Assembly: GCA_004352715.1 (NCBI GenBank)
Contig: SCFE01000035.1
Span: 827,598-891,597 of the forward strand
Reading direction: 5' to 3'
Length of the DNA stretch: 64,000 bases
Source: Hofstenia miamia
Taxonomy: Eukaryota; Xenacoelomorpha; Acoela
In this document: piece after piece, positions 48,270 through 58,754 of the stretch
Layout of the letters: every line of letters starts with the position of its first letter
Position numbering within the stretch: the stretch's first letter is position 1
Notes under the pieces: model-generated
The model's input: only the letters and a program-made list of their open reading frames with translations
What the model was told of the DNA's origin: nothing
Database searches by the model: none
Position numbers and translations under genes: made by a program

Positions 48270-49750
48270 AGTTTGCTGTTGATGGGTAAAAATTTCTGAA
48301 TTTAGATGACCTTTTAAATGCTAATCTTATTCCCAGAAGTCGCTTAGTTTCACCGATATATGATTTATCGTAATCATCACATGTGTATTTGTAGACTAGG
48401 AATGAAACTAAGTTTTTTGGGATATTTTATTTGTTTCGAAACACATCTTTTGATTTAAATAATGTCGAATCGGCTGATCTTAGTAATTTTTAGCATTGTG
48501 TTTAAAGTCCTCACTCTTTTTTTGGTTATTTAGATATGACGTTTTCAGGTATACTTCAACTTCAGTTTCTTTGTTTTGCATATCTTGATACATTTCTTTT
48601 TCAAATAGGTGATCTGAATATTTTCTTAAAATATTATGAGGATGTTTATTCCGTTTTAAAATGGTAAAAAATTAATTAAAGATATTAATCGTATGTTCAT
48701 AATCCCTTAATTGTGTTGAGTTTATGTGATATGCTGCAAGTAGAGCTATATGGAATATGTATCCTTCAAATAGTTCTTTTTATATGCCAGTTCGTTTCAT
48801 ATGAGGTTTTAAAGTTATGAGCACAAACATCTAAAAACATTAACCTTTTGATGTTCCTTTGTGAATAAAATTTCTGAAACTTAGTTAAGTTACTCTAAGA
48901 AAATTAATTTTTGATTCCTCATTGTTATTAAAAATTGCAAAAACTCCGTCCAGATATCGTATGTAAAGTTGAGGATTGTTTAAATTTGAATTATTGAAGT
49001 TATTTTCAATCGTATCCGTGGCAAATGCAGCCATGGTAAGTCCTAAAGTAGAACACATTTATATTCCGTTAACTTGGCGGTATAATTTATTATTAAAAAT
49101 AAAAGGTATGTTAGGGCAAGACATATTTAGCAATTTCTCTAAAACTTTATGAGTTATTATAATTTCGTATTGTCTTTTTTACAGGGATATTGGTAAAAAT
49201 GATTTTATATCGTAATTTACAAGATAATTGTTTTGTTGTTCATGATCCATCTGCATTCATTAATTTAGAGAGAAAATCATTTGTGTTGTACTTTTTGGTA
49301 TAATTTTTTTACTAATTGATCTAACCATTTTGTCAATTTTGATTACTTTTTGTTGACAGTACAGATCGTAATGGAGGATCTTCTAAATTTTTATGTATTT
49401 TCGGTAAGCCATATAAGCGACATGGCTGAGAGTCCATGTTCCAAAAACTTATTTTTAACAGGTTTCTTTTTAAAATTTTGAGGTTTCATCTAATGATGAT
49501 TCAATTTTTGCCATATATGTTAATTTACCTAAGAATACTATGCCTATTTTGAGATATAAATTGATGGATCACAGCACAGTTCTTTTAAAGTCCTAATGTA
49601 GTTTCTAAATTTTCTTGGAATTTTAAGCTGCTTAAGATAATTATCAAGCATTTTTTCCTAATATCTTGTTTTCAACATTTCACGATAATCTTTAATTCCT
49701 TCTTTTTTGATTAAGTTATTGAAAAAGGTTTCACAATCAGTTTTGATCTT
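48270..49750 (-). pseudogene. Penelope-like element, RT plus GIY-YIG endonuclease
   Basis: Minus-strand reading: an RT entry block with LPYGLPKIHKNL in shifted frames at 49,390-49,418 (typical 'YGlPKiHK'), LRSVLST; then DIKSFLPISL, an altered 'GtaMGS' region near 49,040, TMAAFATDTIE, and the motif-C equivalent RYLDGVFAIF near 48,955. After a linker, the GIY-YIG end appears as VYKYTCDD and YIGETKRLLGIRL (48,350-48,400). This RT + GIY-YIG order is diagnostic for Penelope-like elements. Many stops; Y(V)DD is changed to YLDG. Confidence 0.8.
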
Positions 49751-49758
49751 TTTCAAAT

Positions 49759-49794
<36 letters not shown>

Positions 49795-50148
49795 NNNNNN
49801 NNNNNNNNNNNNNNNNNNNNNNNNNNNNNNNNNNNNNNNNNNNNNNNNNNNNNNNNNNNNNNNNNNNNNNNNNNNNNNNNNNNNNNNNNNNNNNNNNNNN
49901 NNNNNNNNNNNNNNNNNNNNNNNNNNNNNNNNNNNNNNNNNNNNNNNNNNNNNNNNNNNNNNNNNNNNNNNNNNNNNNNNNNNNNNNNNNNNNNNNNNNN
50001 NNNNNNNNNNNNNNNNNNNNNNNNNNNNNNNNNNNNNNNNNNNNNNNNNNNNNNNNNNNNNNNNNNNNNNNNNNNNNNNNNNNNNNNNNNNNNNNNNNNN
50101 NNNNNNNNNNNNNNNNNNNNNNNNNNNNNNNNNNNNNNNNNNNNNNNN
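49795..50148. other. Assembly gap, 354 N, inside a (TA)n tract
   Basis: Both sides of the N run are TATATA repeats (from 49,760 and to 50,167), so the gap was caused by the dinucleotide repeat. Apparent YIYIYI frames here are translations of it. Confidence 0.95.
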
Positions 50149-50634
50149 TATATATATATATATATATCATAAGTAAACACTACATTTAGCTATCCACTCC
50201 TTGTATGCTTTACGAACATGCTTTGATGCATTTAGGAAACAAAAACCTATTTAGTATATATTCATGTTCATAAATTTTTGTCAAGCACTATATATATATA
50301 TATATATACGAGGGGCATTTAAAAAGTATACCGAATTTTATAATTTATTGAGTTTTTATACAATTAATCTATTTCTCAACATTAGCTCCATTATTGTCAA
50401 TGCAATTCTCCAGGCGTTACTTCTAAACTTTTAGCAATTTTTGAGGAAATCTGCAGACCCCTTTGTGGGCCATGATTTTGCTGCATGTTTTGCTTTATCA
50501 CAGCTATATGAACGCCTTTCAAATGTTCTTTGGAAATAAAAAGATGTCAGAAGGTGGATATGGCAACAATTTCCAACGAAATTCTCACGAAACTTCTTTT
50601 GTAACGAGAACAGAATGCGCTGGGTCGTTGTCAA

Positions 50635-51767
50635 TAGAGCTGGGCCGCCGACATATTTTTTGTCAGCCAGCCGCCGGAAAATTTAGACGGCTGAGCCGAT
50701 CGATAACTAAACCTATATCAAGACAAACAAAATGTGTCATAAAAAGGAAACCACATTTAGTGTCTTTGATGTGGTAGTTACGTTTTACATGGATTAGTTA
50801 TTCTTCCCAACGTTGACCCTTTTTTATTAAGTTTTATTATGTTTTTTATTACGTTAAATATGCTTTAGTTTTTTTGTTGTTTTTATTAAATTTTAGTTTA
50901 GGTTATATCTTATTAATCAGATTGCCTGTAAGCGCATAATGAACCTTTTTGCAGATAGTCTCACAATACTGCTTGCATCATTTAAAGTTTTTATTGGACT
51001 GTGTAATATAATATAATAATGCATTTTTTAAATTGCCCATATATTTGTAATTGTAGTTCAAAGAGTTCTTTTTTAAGCAATTTTTTAAGACTTGATAAAG
51101 TTTTTGCAGTTCTGGTATTTGCACTAAGATTGTTACAAATATAGGCACCAGAAATTGAAATCGATCTTTTTGATTAGTCTATGTTTATTATTTCTAATTT
51201 TTATCAAATATTGTCTAAAAGTTCTCTTTGTTGAATTTTCAAAAACAAATAAATCATTTAAATATGTAGGAGCATTATTATCAATTGCATTGAAGATTGT
51301 TTAGCAAACTTTATATTTTATGCGATAGGAAATCTTTAACCAAGGAAGTTGAATGATTGCAGGACTGATATGGTCCATCCTTTTCAAATCAAAAACAAAG
51401 TGTACACAGCTATTTTGAATTCTTTGAAGTTTTTGTATTAAACTATTGTCCATACCAAGAAAGCCGGCATTAGAGTAGTCTAGTTTAGCTAGAACTAATG
51501 TTCTGACGAGTTCTGATCTAGAATTTCTTGGCAGATAATTTCTAATTTTGTAAAGATTTTTCAGAATAAAGTATGAATTTTTAACTAACTGAGATACATG
51601 ATCTTTCATTGGTAAATTAATATCGAATACTAAGCCTTATAGAGTTTCTATATGGAATATTATACAGTCTAATCCAGTTCCATAGATGTCGCTCAGCCGG
51701 CTGTACCGCCGACTTTATCGGGTCTGCGCTGCCAATAGTAGTCGGCTGACGGCGGCGCCCACCTCTA
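50635..51767. mobile_element. hAT-like TIR element inserted in the mariner transposase
   Basis: Left terminus TAGAGCTGGGCCGCCGAC; right terminus, reverse-complemented, TAGAGGTGGGCGCCGCCG. The first 11 bases agree at 10 positions, and subterminal GGCTGAGC and GCCGCC motifs are shared. It is flanked by GTTGTCAA (50,627-50,634) and GCTGTCAT (51,768-51,775), six of eight bases alike, compatible with an aged 8-bp hAT duplication. The ends are G+C-rich islands in AT-rich DNA. No transposase is visible inside; the interior carries a LINE fragment. Confidence 0.65.
51240..51640 (-). pseudogene. LINE ORF2 C-terminal fragment nested in the hAT-like element
   Basis: The 102-codon frame reads ILKNLYKIRNYLPRNSRSEL, then LVLAKLDYSNAGFLG, IQKLQRIQNSCVHFVFDL and HISPAIIQLPWLKISYRIKY. 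This matches the post-RT region of CR1/L2-type LINEs ('lr.ir..l......lv.alv.srLDYcNall.glp...i.kLQ.vQNaaaRlv...r..hitp.l..LhWLpv..RI.yk'). It is 5'-truncated, as LINE insertions usually are. Confidence 0.8.
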
Positions 51768-52671
51768 GCTGTCATGGTGGAAGAGGATTCAACTATGGCG
51801 TTTTCTTGAACGCTATTTAGCAAATCTTGCTCTCAATCTCCTTAAAGTTTCTACATAATAAGCTCTTGTGACACTTTTTCGACCTTCTAACAAGCATAAA
51901 AGCACGACCTTCTTACGAGTCCCAGAAAACGGTAGCGATGACATTATTTACAGGCCTCTCCGACTTGAATTCGATTGTGCTAGATGATCCGTGGAGAGCC
52001 ACTGTTTTGACTGCTGCTTGGTTTCAGGATAATACTGAAAACCCACGTTTCATCCCCAGAGTATTCAATTGAAAAAATTGACTTCATTTGGTTCAATTCC
52101 GGTCAAAATTGCCATTGACAGTTCAGGTGTGCGATTGAGCTGGACTGGGCTCAACGTTCTTGGTACCCATCGCATTGAAAGCTTTCCAAGGCCTAAATTG
52201 TCATGTACAATTGAATGAGTAGAAGCAACTGAAATGTTTACATTTTGAGCTATATCATTAACTTTCATTGTCTATCTTCTTTGACTAAGCTCATAATCAT
52301 AACAGTATCCACTTTTCAACATTTTTCAAATTTATTGGTCTCCCACAACACACATCATCTTTACTAGTTTCTCTACCATCTCGAAATCTGTCAATCCATT
52401 TATGAACGCTCGTTTTTTTCGGAGCATGGTCCCCATAAACGTCCGCAGAGCTTGAATGATCCCGTTCCTTTCCAACCAAGCTTGAACAAAAATGTAATGT
52501 TGGTTGAAAACTGCATTATATCAACTACTAACTGATTGCTTCATTTCCGAATATTAACTGTTAGCAATCATTAAGCAGCCAAAATTATACTCTTCGTGCT
52601 GGTGGGGTAAAACATGTTTTATCTTGTTGGCATTCGTTGATTTTTTTAATTCCGTGTATTTTTTGAATGCC

Positions 52672-52714
<43 letters not shown>

Positions 52715-52723
52715 ACTTTTTAG

Positions 52724-53514
52724 CTCTTGCAAGTGAACTTTCCTCTCAGTTAGTTTACACAGTTTGGATCTTCGAAACAATTCATACGGGAACATTTATG
52801 TTGGAAAGATTTCGCTTGATTTATCAATGGTTTGCTGAAATTATTCAAATCACAGTAGGGATTCCATTTGCAATGAATGGAGCTTATTTAGCATTTTATG
52901 TATCTGAAACCTTAAAAAAATGTAACACAGATTTAAAAAATGCTTTGATTGAAAAAAATAAAACAAACATCGTCCATTCTTTAGAAGAATATCACAAACT
53001 ACTACCTGTTGTAGAGAAATTTCAAAATTACTTTTGTAAATATGTGCATTTGACAGCCATTCTAGTAATGCTTAAGTTTTTTCTATCAATATTTTATGCC
53101 TTCTCCATTAGCGGCCAGGATATCACTGGTCAGGAATCAAATTTATGCAATGGACTACATTTATTTGTGATTTCATATAGGCTTGTTATATTGTTCAACT
53201 TCTTTTTTCGCAATTTTATCGTAAAACCTATTGAAGAACTACTCAAAATGCTTAATGTAAAAGACTACATAGATATGTCATTGACTTTGGATGATGTCAA
53301 GGATGTTCAATACTTGGTATCTGAAGAATACAATTGGGCCAAGATATGTGTCAACTCTACTTTACGTATCTTATACAATTTGCATCTCAATAAAACACTT
53401 TTCTGGGGGTTTAAAGAAAAGACAATCTTAAAAGGGTTTTTAATATTCAACAAGTCACTAGCTGTCATAATACTCGTATTTATTATAAAAGGAACATGGT
53501 CAATAGGACATTAA
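52724..53514 (+). CDS. Exon 2 of the predicted gustatory-receptor-like protein
   Basis: Starts after the acceptor ACAACTTTTTAG (ending 52723). One base from exon 1 plus CT gives Ala, then the frame runs uninterrupted for 263 codons to a stop at 53512-53514. The joined protein would be 420 residues. Predicted helices: 3 (about 158-180, weak), 4 (about 191-218, IIQITVGIPFAMNGAYLAFY), 5 (about 266-286), 6 (about 302-320) and 7 (about 395-416). A charged loop of ~46 residues separates helices 4 and 5, and ~70 residues separate 6 and 7. This loop plan and total length fit insect-type Gr/Grl proteins (N-terminus inside). The C-terminal TYhhhhhQF motif of insect Grs is not present (the end is IIKGTWSIGH). 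An ATTAAA polyadenylation-type signal lies near 53,580. Confidence 0.5.
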
Positions 53515-54256
53515 AGAAATATAAGTTCACTTAGCTTTTTCAAGTTTTTTACAGATAAAATGTTGTTTTATTATTCTTATTAAAGTTTGTGATAATTTTA
53601 ACCAAATGACTTACTATGTATCTCGTTATTTTATTCAGATTATAAAAAATACTATTTGTACCATATGGCAATAAATTTTGTTGCAAAATTTAGTACAATC
53701 TTCAAAATGGAATATTTAATTGTATTATGAAATGTAGCTATTGTAATAAATGTTTCAAAATGGTTTACGAAAAACCCTATATTAGATTTAATCAAATAAC
53801 AATAGAAAAATTAACATGATTTGCATTTCTCATAGAAAATTAATTTCAAATTTCACAATCACATAGAATGTGCACCAAAATCACATAGGATGGCAACAAG
53901 CATGCATGAGTAGGGTAAGATGAGGTGATTTGGTTAAACTAACTTTCCAATGCACTATTCATAATTTCAGTGCTACTTATGATGTCACTGGGATGTTTGC
54001 CTATCAATTCTTTTTCTCCAATTTGAAGGAATTTGAATGATAATTTTAAACATAATAATCCAAATTATTCAATGATCTGCATGGGGTGATGCGGTAGTGC
54101 CTTGGGTGAATCGGATACATGCATAATTTGGTCTTACTCAATCATAAATATCGTATGTCAAGTTAGACCGTTTGAGTCCGTTTCCCATACGCCAATTATC
54201 AAGTAAAAGATTTTAGAGATTCTGCTTGAATTGTTTTATGATTTAAAATTTAGAAA
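53515..54256. other. Non-coding stretch downstream of the receptor-like gene
   Basis: Probable 3' UTR and spacer. Nothing recognised beyond an ATTAAA near 53,580. Confidence 0.5.
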
Positions 54257-56191
54257 ATGTGCTTACTACATTTTATTAAAAACTATTATTATATAAAAAA
54301 TACCTTTTTGAATGCATTTTTTCCAAACAAATTACAACTGAATATTTTATTCAAAATTTTACTGAATATTTCTTGGTTACAATATTGGATCTTCTCTTTC
54401 AAGGTAGTTACTGAATTTGATGCAAATCTAATAGATCCTATTAAATTACCTATGTCAATCGATACTTTGTGCACATTATTGAGATTATCTTGCACAAATG
54501 TTCTGTTTATATCCAATGAACAAACATATTGTCAATCTGATGGAATGGCAATGGGATCTTCACTAAGCCCAACAATGGCATTTTTTGCAATGAATATGTT
54601 TAAAACTAAACTTAAAGATTATCATAACAAAGATAAATTACTTATGTATGCTCGCTATGGTGACGATGTATTTTGTGTGGTGAAAAAATGATAAGATTGC
54701 CAATGATCTGTTAAATTTTTTAAAAGACATTAATCCATCTTTCGATTTTATAGTTGAAAAGGAACAAAATGAAAGATTAAATTTCCTAAATGTGGAAATT
54801 ATTAAAACTGAAAACGATCTTGAAACGAAATGGCATAAAACTCTTCATATTCCTTTTGCACCATATTGTGAGTTGATACATGAAAGAAATACGATCAAAC
54901 CATCTTAAATCGAGCATTTCTTATATGCTCATCATGTGAACATCTAATAAATGCATTTGAAGCAATATCAAACATCTTATTAAGAAATGGATATTCAAAA
55001 AATGATTAAATCGAAAATGGATAGAATATTTCGTAATACGCCACAACCAAGATCAATTAGAAGAAAGAATATCTTGGAAACTACCGTATATTACATCAAA
55101 TTCAGTAACTACCTCGAAAAAGAAGAGCCAACAATGTAATCAAGTGTCAAGATTATGCCAATGTTTCAAACTATGAAGACATTGCTTTTTCTCAAGAATA
55201 AAGACTCTATTCCAACTCTTTTAGTTTCCTCATGCGTATACAGTTATAAATGTGATGAATATTCATACATTGGGGAAAGACAATTGGAATACAGAATTTC
55301 AGAGAAAGTGCAAGGTCATCTTCCACCAGAAATATATTGTCATGAATATTCATCTAAGAGGAAAACTTAAAGATTATCATAACAAAGATAAATTACTTAT
55401 GTATGCTCGCTATGGTGACGATGTATTTTGTGTGGTGAAAAAATGATAAGATTGCCAATGATCTGTTAAATTTTTTAAAAGACATTAATCCATCTTTCGA
55501 TTTTATAGTTGAAAAGGAACAAAATGAAAGATTAAATTTCCTAAATGTGGAAATTATTAAAACTGAAAACGATCTTGAAACGAAATGGCATAAAACTCTT
55601 CATATTCCTTTTGCACCATATTGTGAGTTGATACATGAAAGAAATACGATCAAACCATCTTAAATCGAGCATTTCTTATATGCTCATCATGTGAACATCT
55701 AATAAATGCATTTGAAGCAATATCAAACATCTTATTAAGAAATGGATATTCAAAAAATGATTAAATCGAAAATGGATAGAATATTTCGTAATACGCCACA
55801 ACCAAGATCAATTAGAAGAAAGAATATCTTGGAAACTACCGTATATTACATCAAATTCAGTAACTACCTCGAAAAAGAAGAGCCAACAATGTAATCAAGT
55901 GTCAAGATTATGCCAATGTTTCAAACTATGAAGACATTGCTTTTTCTCAAGAATAAAGACTCTATTCCAACTCTTTTAGTTTCCTCATGCGTATACAGTT
56001 ATAAATGTGATGAATATTCATACATTGGGGAAAGACAATTGGAATACAGAATTTCAGAGAAAGTGCAAGGTCATCTTCCACCAGAAATATATTGTCATGA
56101 ATATTCATCTAAGAGGAAAAACTTTACTATTTTAATGAAAACCAAGTATAGAAAAATTTCAGAAGCTATCTATATTCATAAAAGAAATTAA
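54257..56191 (+). pseudogene. Second Penelope-like element with internal tandem duplication
   Basis: The 144-codon frame (54257-54691) ends with QSDGMAMGSSLSPTMAFFAM and ARYGDDVFCVVKK, the motif-B and motif-C blocks of Penelope RT (YGDD here). After a frameshift come LNFLNVEII, WHKTLHIPF (54,780-54,870), LNRAFLICSSCEHL and NILLRNGY (54,905-54,990), all typical of the element's thumb. The GIY-YIG end reads SCVYSYKCDEYSYIGERQLE (55,222-55,281, again 55,977-56,036). A 755-bp segment from the YGDD block to the GIY-YIG domain is present twice. Premature stops are shared by both copies. Confidence 0.85.
54611..56120. repeat. Exact tandem duplication, 755 bp x 2 (54611-55365, 55366-56120)
   Basis: The two units appear identical by eye, including all stop codons and frameshifts, with no N between them. 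The junction has a few bases of A-rich microhomology (aaac). Either a very recent tandem duplication or an assembly error. Confidence 0.85.
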
Positions 56192-56199
56192 GCAGAGTC

Positions 56200-57984
56200 T
56201 ATTAAATAAACAATTGAGTCAAAGACTATATATCGTAATGATGTACGAATTACAATTTTAATATTATAAAATTTGTATTTACCACCATAATATTTTAGTT
56301 GTTTTGTACTCACGATTAGTGGAGACACTCGAAACATGTATACATAAAATATTTCTTGTTTTTTACAATGAATAGTTTAAGCACACTTTGTATACAATAT
56401 ATATATATATACATATATATATGTTTTTTTTCCAGTGTTAGAAATCTTAAGAAATTCAAAAAATGGCTTGTCATAATTTCATTTATCACCTACACATTTT
56501 TAAAAACGAGTAGGCAGAGCTCGGAAACACAAAAACTCTACCCCATTGAAATTATTCAATTTCTCATTTTGTACATCGAAAATTTAAAATGTAGGAAACC
56601 CCAACCCGAAATATGTGCGCAGCATAAATTAAAATAATAAGGGTTTAAAAATTTTTCCATTTTTATTGCTAAAAATTAGAAATCATTGTTCATAAAATTC
56701 AAATTATTAGGGGATTTACCTGTTAGAGAATACAGATATAGACAATTATTACTTCTATTTGAGAAGAAATTTTCACGAAGTCATTTACTTACTTAAATGA
56801 CTCTTTAAATTTTACCTAAATCTTGTCATTATTGTTATAAAAAATATATAACAGAACGAAGATAACATCAGTTTTTTCAAATCAGAAGTGTAAAAATTTG
56901 TTTATTTTTGAAAGTGTTGTGTTGTACACTTAGTTTTGCAATTGGAATGACTAAGCAGAGCTTTTGTTTTCTCAAGCTGTCTATTGTGGCTACAGGATTT
57001 CATTCAATTTTTCCAGTTTGCAATATTATAAGCATTAGCCATCAATTTGAAAAATGTAAATTGTTCAAATAAAATACTCTCTTTATTTTTTTAATTATTT
57101 AAATTATAGTAGTAAGAAAAACCCAATATGTCATCAATATGACTGCAAATCACCAACATTTATAAAGAATTGCATACATGTTCAATCTTAGTGTACAATA
57201 ATTGACTAATTGTTGTGGCTACATGACAGGGTTAAGGACTAATTTGTTATGTATCATTTTGCCTACTACATAGTGTTGCAATACCTAAGTTAAATATTAA
57301 GCATAAATACTGAAATCCTAACTCTATAATAAAAAAAGTTTTACTTTCACTTCTATAAATTTTCTGTGTCTTTTGCTCTTAAATCATAATAATATAGTAA
57401 TATTCCTCAAATACATGTAAATTAAGCTATGCTTCCATTCTAGAGCAGGGGTAAATTAATATGAAATATATGATACAATCACAGTGAGAGGTGCTAAAAT
57501 ATTGAAATCACATAAATACTTCTCATAGCTATTGCATTCATATGTGTAGAGATTACCATTTTAAAAATATACTTATTTTTAACCATATATTCTAACATTA
57601 CCTAAAATAATTAGTACATGCCTAACAGCAAAATGGAGAAATTTTGAACTTAACCTACATTTTTAGGTGTTCATTTTAAATCATTCCACTTAGCATTTAA
57701 AGTAATATCTACTTATAAATTTATTTATCATATAATCTAATATTCAACTGCTTGGTCCACAACTTTATGGGTTTCTTGCATTATAAAATTCCTTTAGCAC
57801 AAGTATGTCCACCAATAACAGTGCTTAAGCTATTTACGGGGTTAGTGCACAAATCAAATGAACATATGATTTGAAATTTGTTGAAACCCCATTTCTTGGT
57901 TTACTGATCCTGCTATTGACAATGTCAGCAGTATGGTTTGCATTACAACAAATAATTTGGGGCTTTATAGATCTATTAGTACAA
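56200..57984. other. Non-coding stretch
   Basis: Contains a TATA-rich patch at 56,398-56,421. A 93-codon frame at 56356-56637 begins in it and has no recognisable domain. Nothing else seen. Confidence 0.5.
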
Positions 57985-57986
57985 TA

Positions 57987-58192
57987 CAGGGTGTCATAAT
58001 TTCGCCAATATCTAAATAAGTGAACTTCTTTACGGATAAAGTACATTAAATTTTTAAATTAAGCCTCCATAGCCACCGATAACTATAAGTTTAAATCTTT
58101 CTTGAAGTATGGATGCAAAAAATATGAATAATTTTAAAGCATACATTGAAAAATATTTACTTTTCCTGTGTCCAGATTTTACGGACACCCTG
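57987..58192. mobile_element. Mariner/Tc1-type MITE with TA target duplication
   Basis: 206 bp from CAGGGTGTCATAATTTC to GTAAAATCTGG read on the reverse (plus-strand end ACGGACACCCTG). The terminal CAGGGTGTC is a perfect 9-bp inverted repeat, flanked by TA at 57,985-57,986 and 58,193-58,194. CAGGGTGTCC ends are common in mariner-derived MITEs. It has no coding capacity and lies about 200 bp downstream of the EF-hand gene's stop. Confidence 0.75.
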
Positions 58193-58391
58193 TAGTTAAT
58201 ATTCCTGGTTCTTTTTCTTCAATATATATGTAATGCATCAATTCCTATTTAATATGGGCAGATGATATGTTCAATCATGAAGAAAATACTGCATATATTT
58301 AACTATAGTTGTAATTTCAAAAAAATCTAATCATATATGCCTACAATATTACACACTTGTATTTGTTTTCATTGGGAAATTGAAACTGGAA

Positions 58392-58397
58392 TTTATT
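58392..58397 (-). promoter_or_regulatory. Polyadenylation signal of the EF-hand gene
   Basis: AATAAA on the minus strand, about 37 bp after the stop codon at 58434-58436. Confidence 0.6.
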
Positions 58398-58433
58398 AAA
58401 AATAAAAATAAACTATTAGATTTTTTGGAATTA

Positions 58434-58745
58434 CTAGAAATCCTTCATCATTCTGATAAAATCATCAACTGTTAACTTTCCATCATTGTCCTGATCTGTT
58501 TCATCAAACATCTCCTTAAGCTCCTCGTATGAGATGTCTTCTGTAAGCCTTGTTGAAACAGCCACCATGTCATCAAATGATATATAGCCAGCATTGTCAC
58601 GATCGAACACACTGAATGCACGCTTCAAATCAAGGTCACTGCAAGGATTTTTCAGAAATTCTTGAATTGTATCAAGCAATATAGGGAAATCAATTTCCTT
58701 GTTCTCATCAACTTTAACCGTTTTAAACAGCTGGCTAACATCTTC
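58434..58745 (-). CDS. Terminal exon of a centrin/calmodulin-like EF-hand protein
   Basis: Read from the acceptor TATATTTAG (58,746-58,754 on the minus strand) the exon opens EDVSQLFKTVKVDENKEIDF, 103 codons, and stops with MMKDF at 58434. It starts inside the second EF-hand (degenerate loop, VKVDENKEIDFP) and contains two full canonical loops: DRDNAGYISFDD and DQDNDGKLTVDD. Helices around them (DLKRAFSVFD; EELKEMFDETD; DDFIRMMKDF) resemble centrin (EELQEMIDEAD...FIRIMKK) more than calmodulin. Both loops have Asp instead of Glu at position 12, which in this family usually lowers calcium selectivity. Centrins organise centrioles and contractile fibres, but the identity here is by family resemblance only. 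Upstream exons were not found. Confidence 0.8.
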   Translation of the reverse strand, partial: EDVSQLFKTVKVDENKEIDFPILLDTIQEFLKNPCSDLDLKRAFSVFDRDNAGYISFDDMVAVSTRLTEDISYEELKEMFDETDQDNDGKLTVDDFIRMMKDF

Positions 58746-58754
58746 CTAAATATA

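Larger units (their letters stand above)
50309..52674 (-). mobile_element. Mariner-type transposon (dead), interrupted by a hAT-like element
   Basis: The left end CGAGGGGCATTTAAAAAGTA and the reverse-complemented right end ATGGGGCATTCAAAAAATAC are imperfect inverted repeats next to TA. Minus-strand transposase fragments: an N-terminal HTH with TSVHKWIDRFRDGRET (52,480-52,300) and DIAQNVNISVASTHSI (52,250); the first catalytic Asp in SGDETWVF (near 52,045); then AYYVETLRRLRARF and FHHD (near 51,775), where it is split by the insert; continuing as DNDPAHS (50,630) and PSDIFLFP (50,550). This gives the three D-containing motifs of a mariner DDE/D transposase in order, with stops and frameshifts. 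Confidence 0.85.
47065..52723 (+). other. Transposon-filled intron of the receptor-like gene (5659 bp)
   Basis: Bounded by GTAAGA at 47065 and TTTTTAG ending at 52723, phase 1. It holds (TA)n tracts (about 47,187-47,212; 47,751-47,819; 49,760-49,793; 52,676-52,711), a minus-strand Penelope-like element, a 354-N gap, and a mariner carrying a hAT-like element that carries a LINE fragment. The mariner's right end is about 50 bp from the acceptor, so the branch point must lie in or next to transposon/(TA)n DNA. Confidence 0.5.

Noticed and set aside
49658-50180. ORFs with YIYIYI repeats around the second gap, and similar frames at 47,691 and 59,358
   Set aside because: Translations of (TA)n microsatellites and N.
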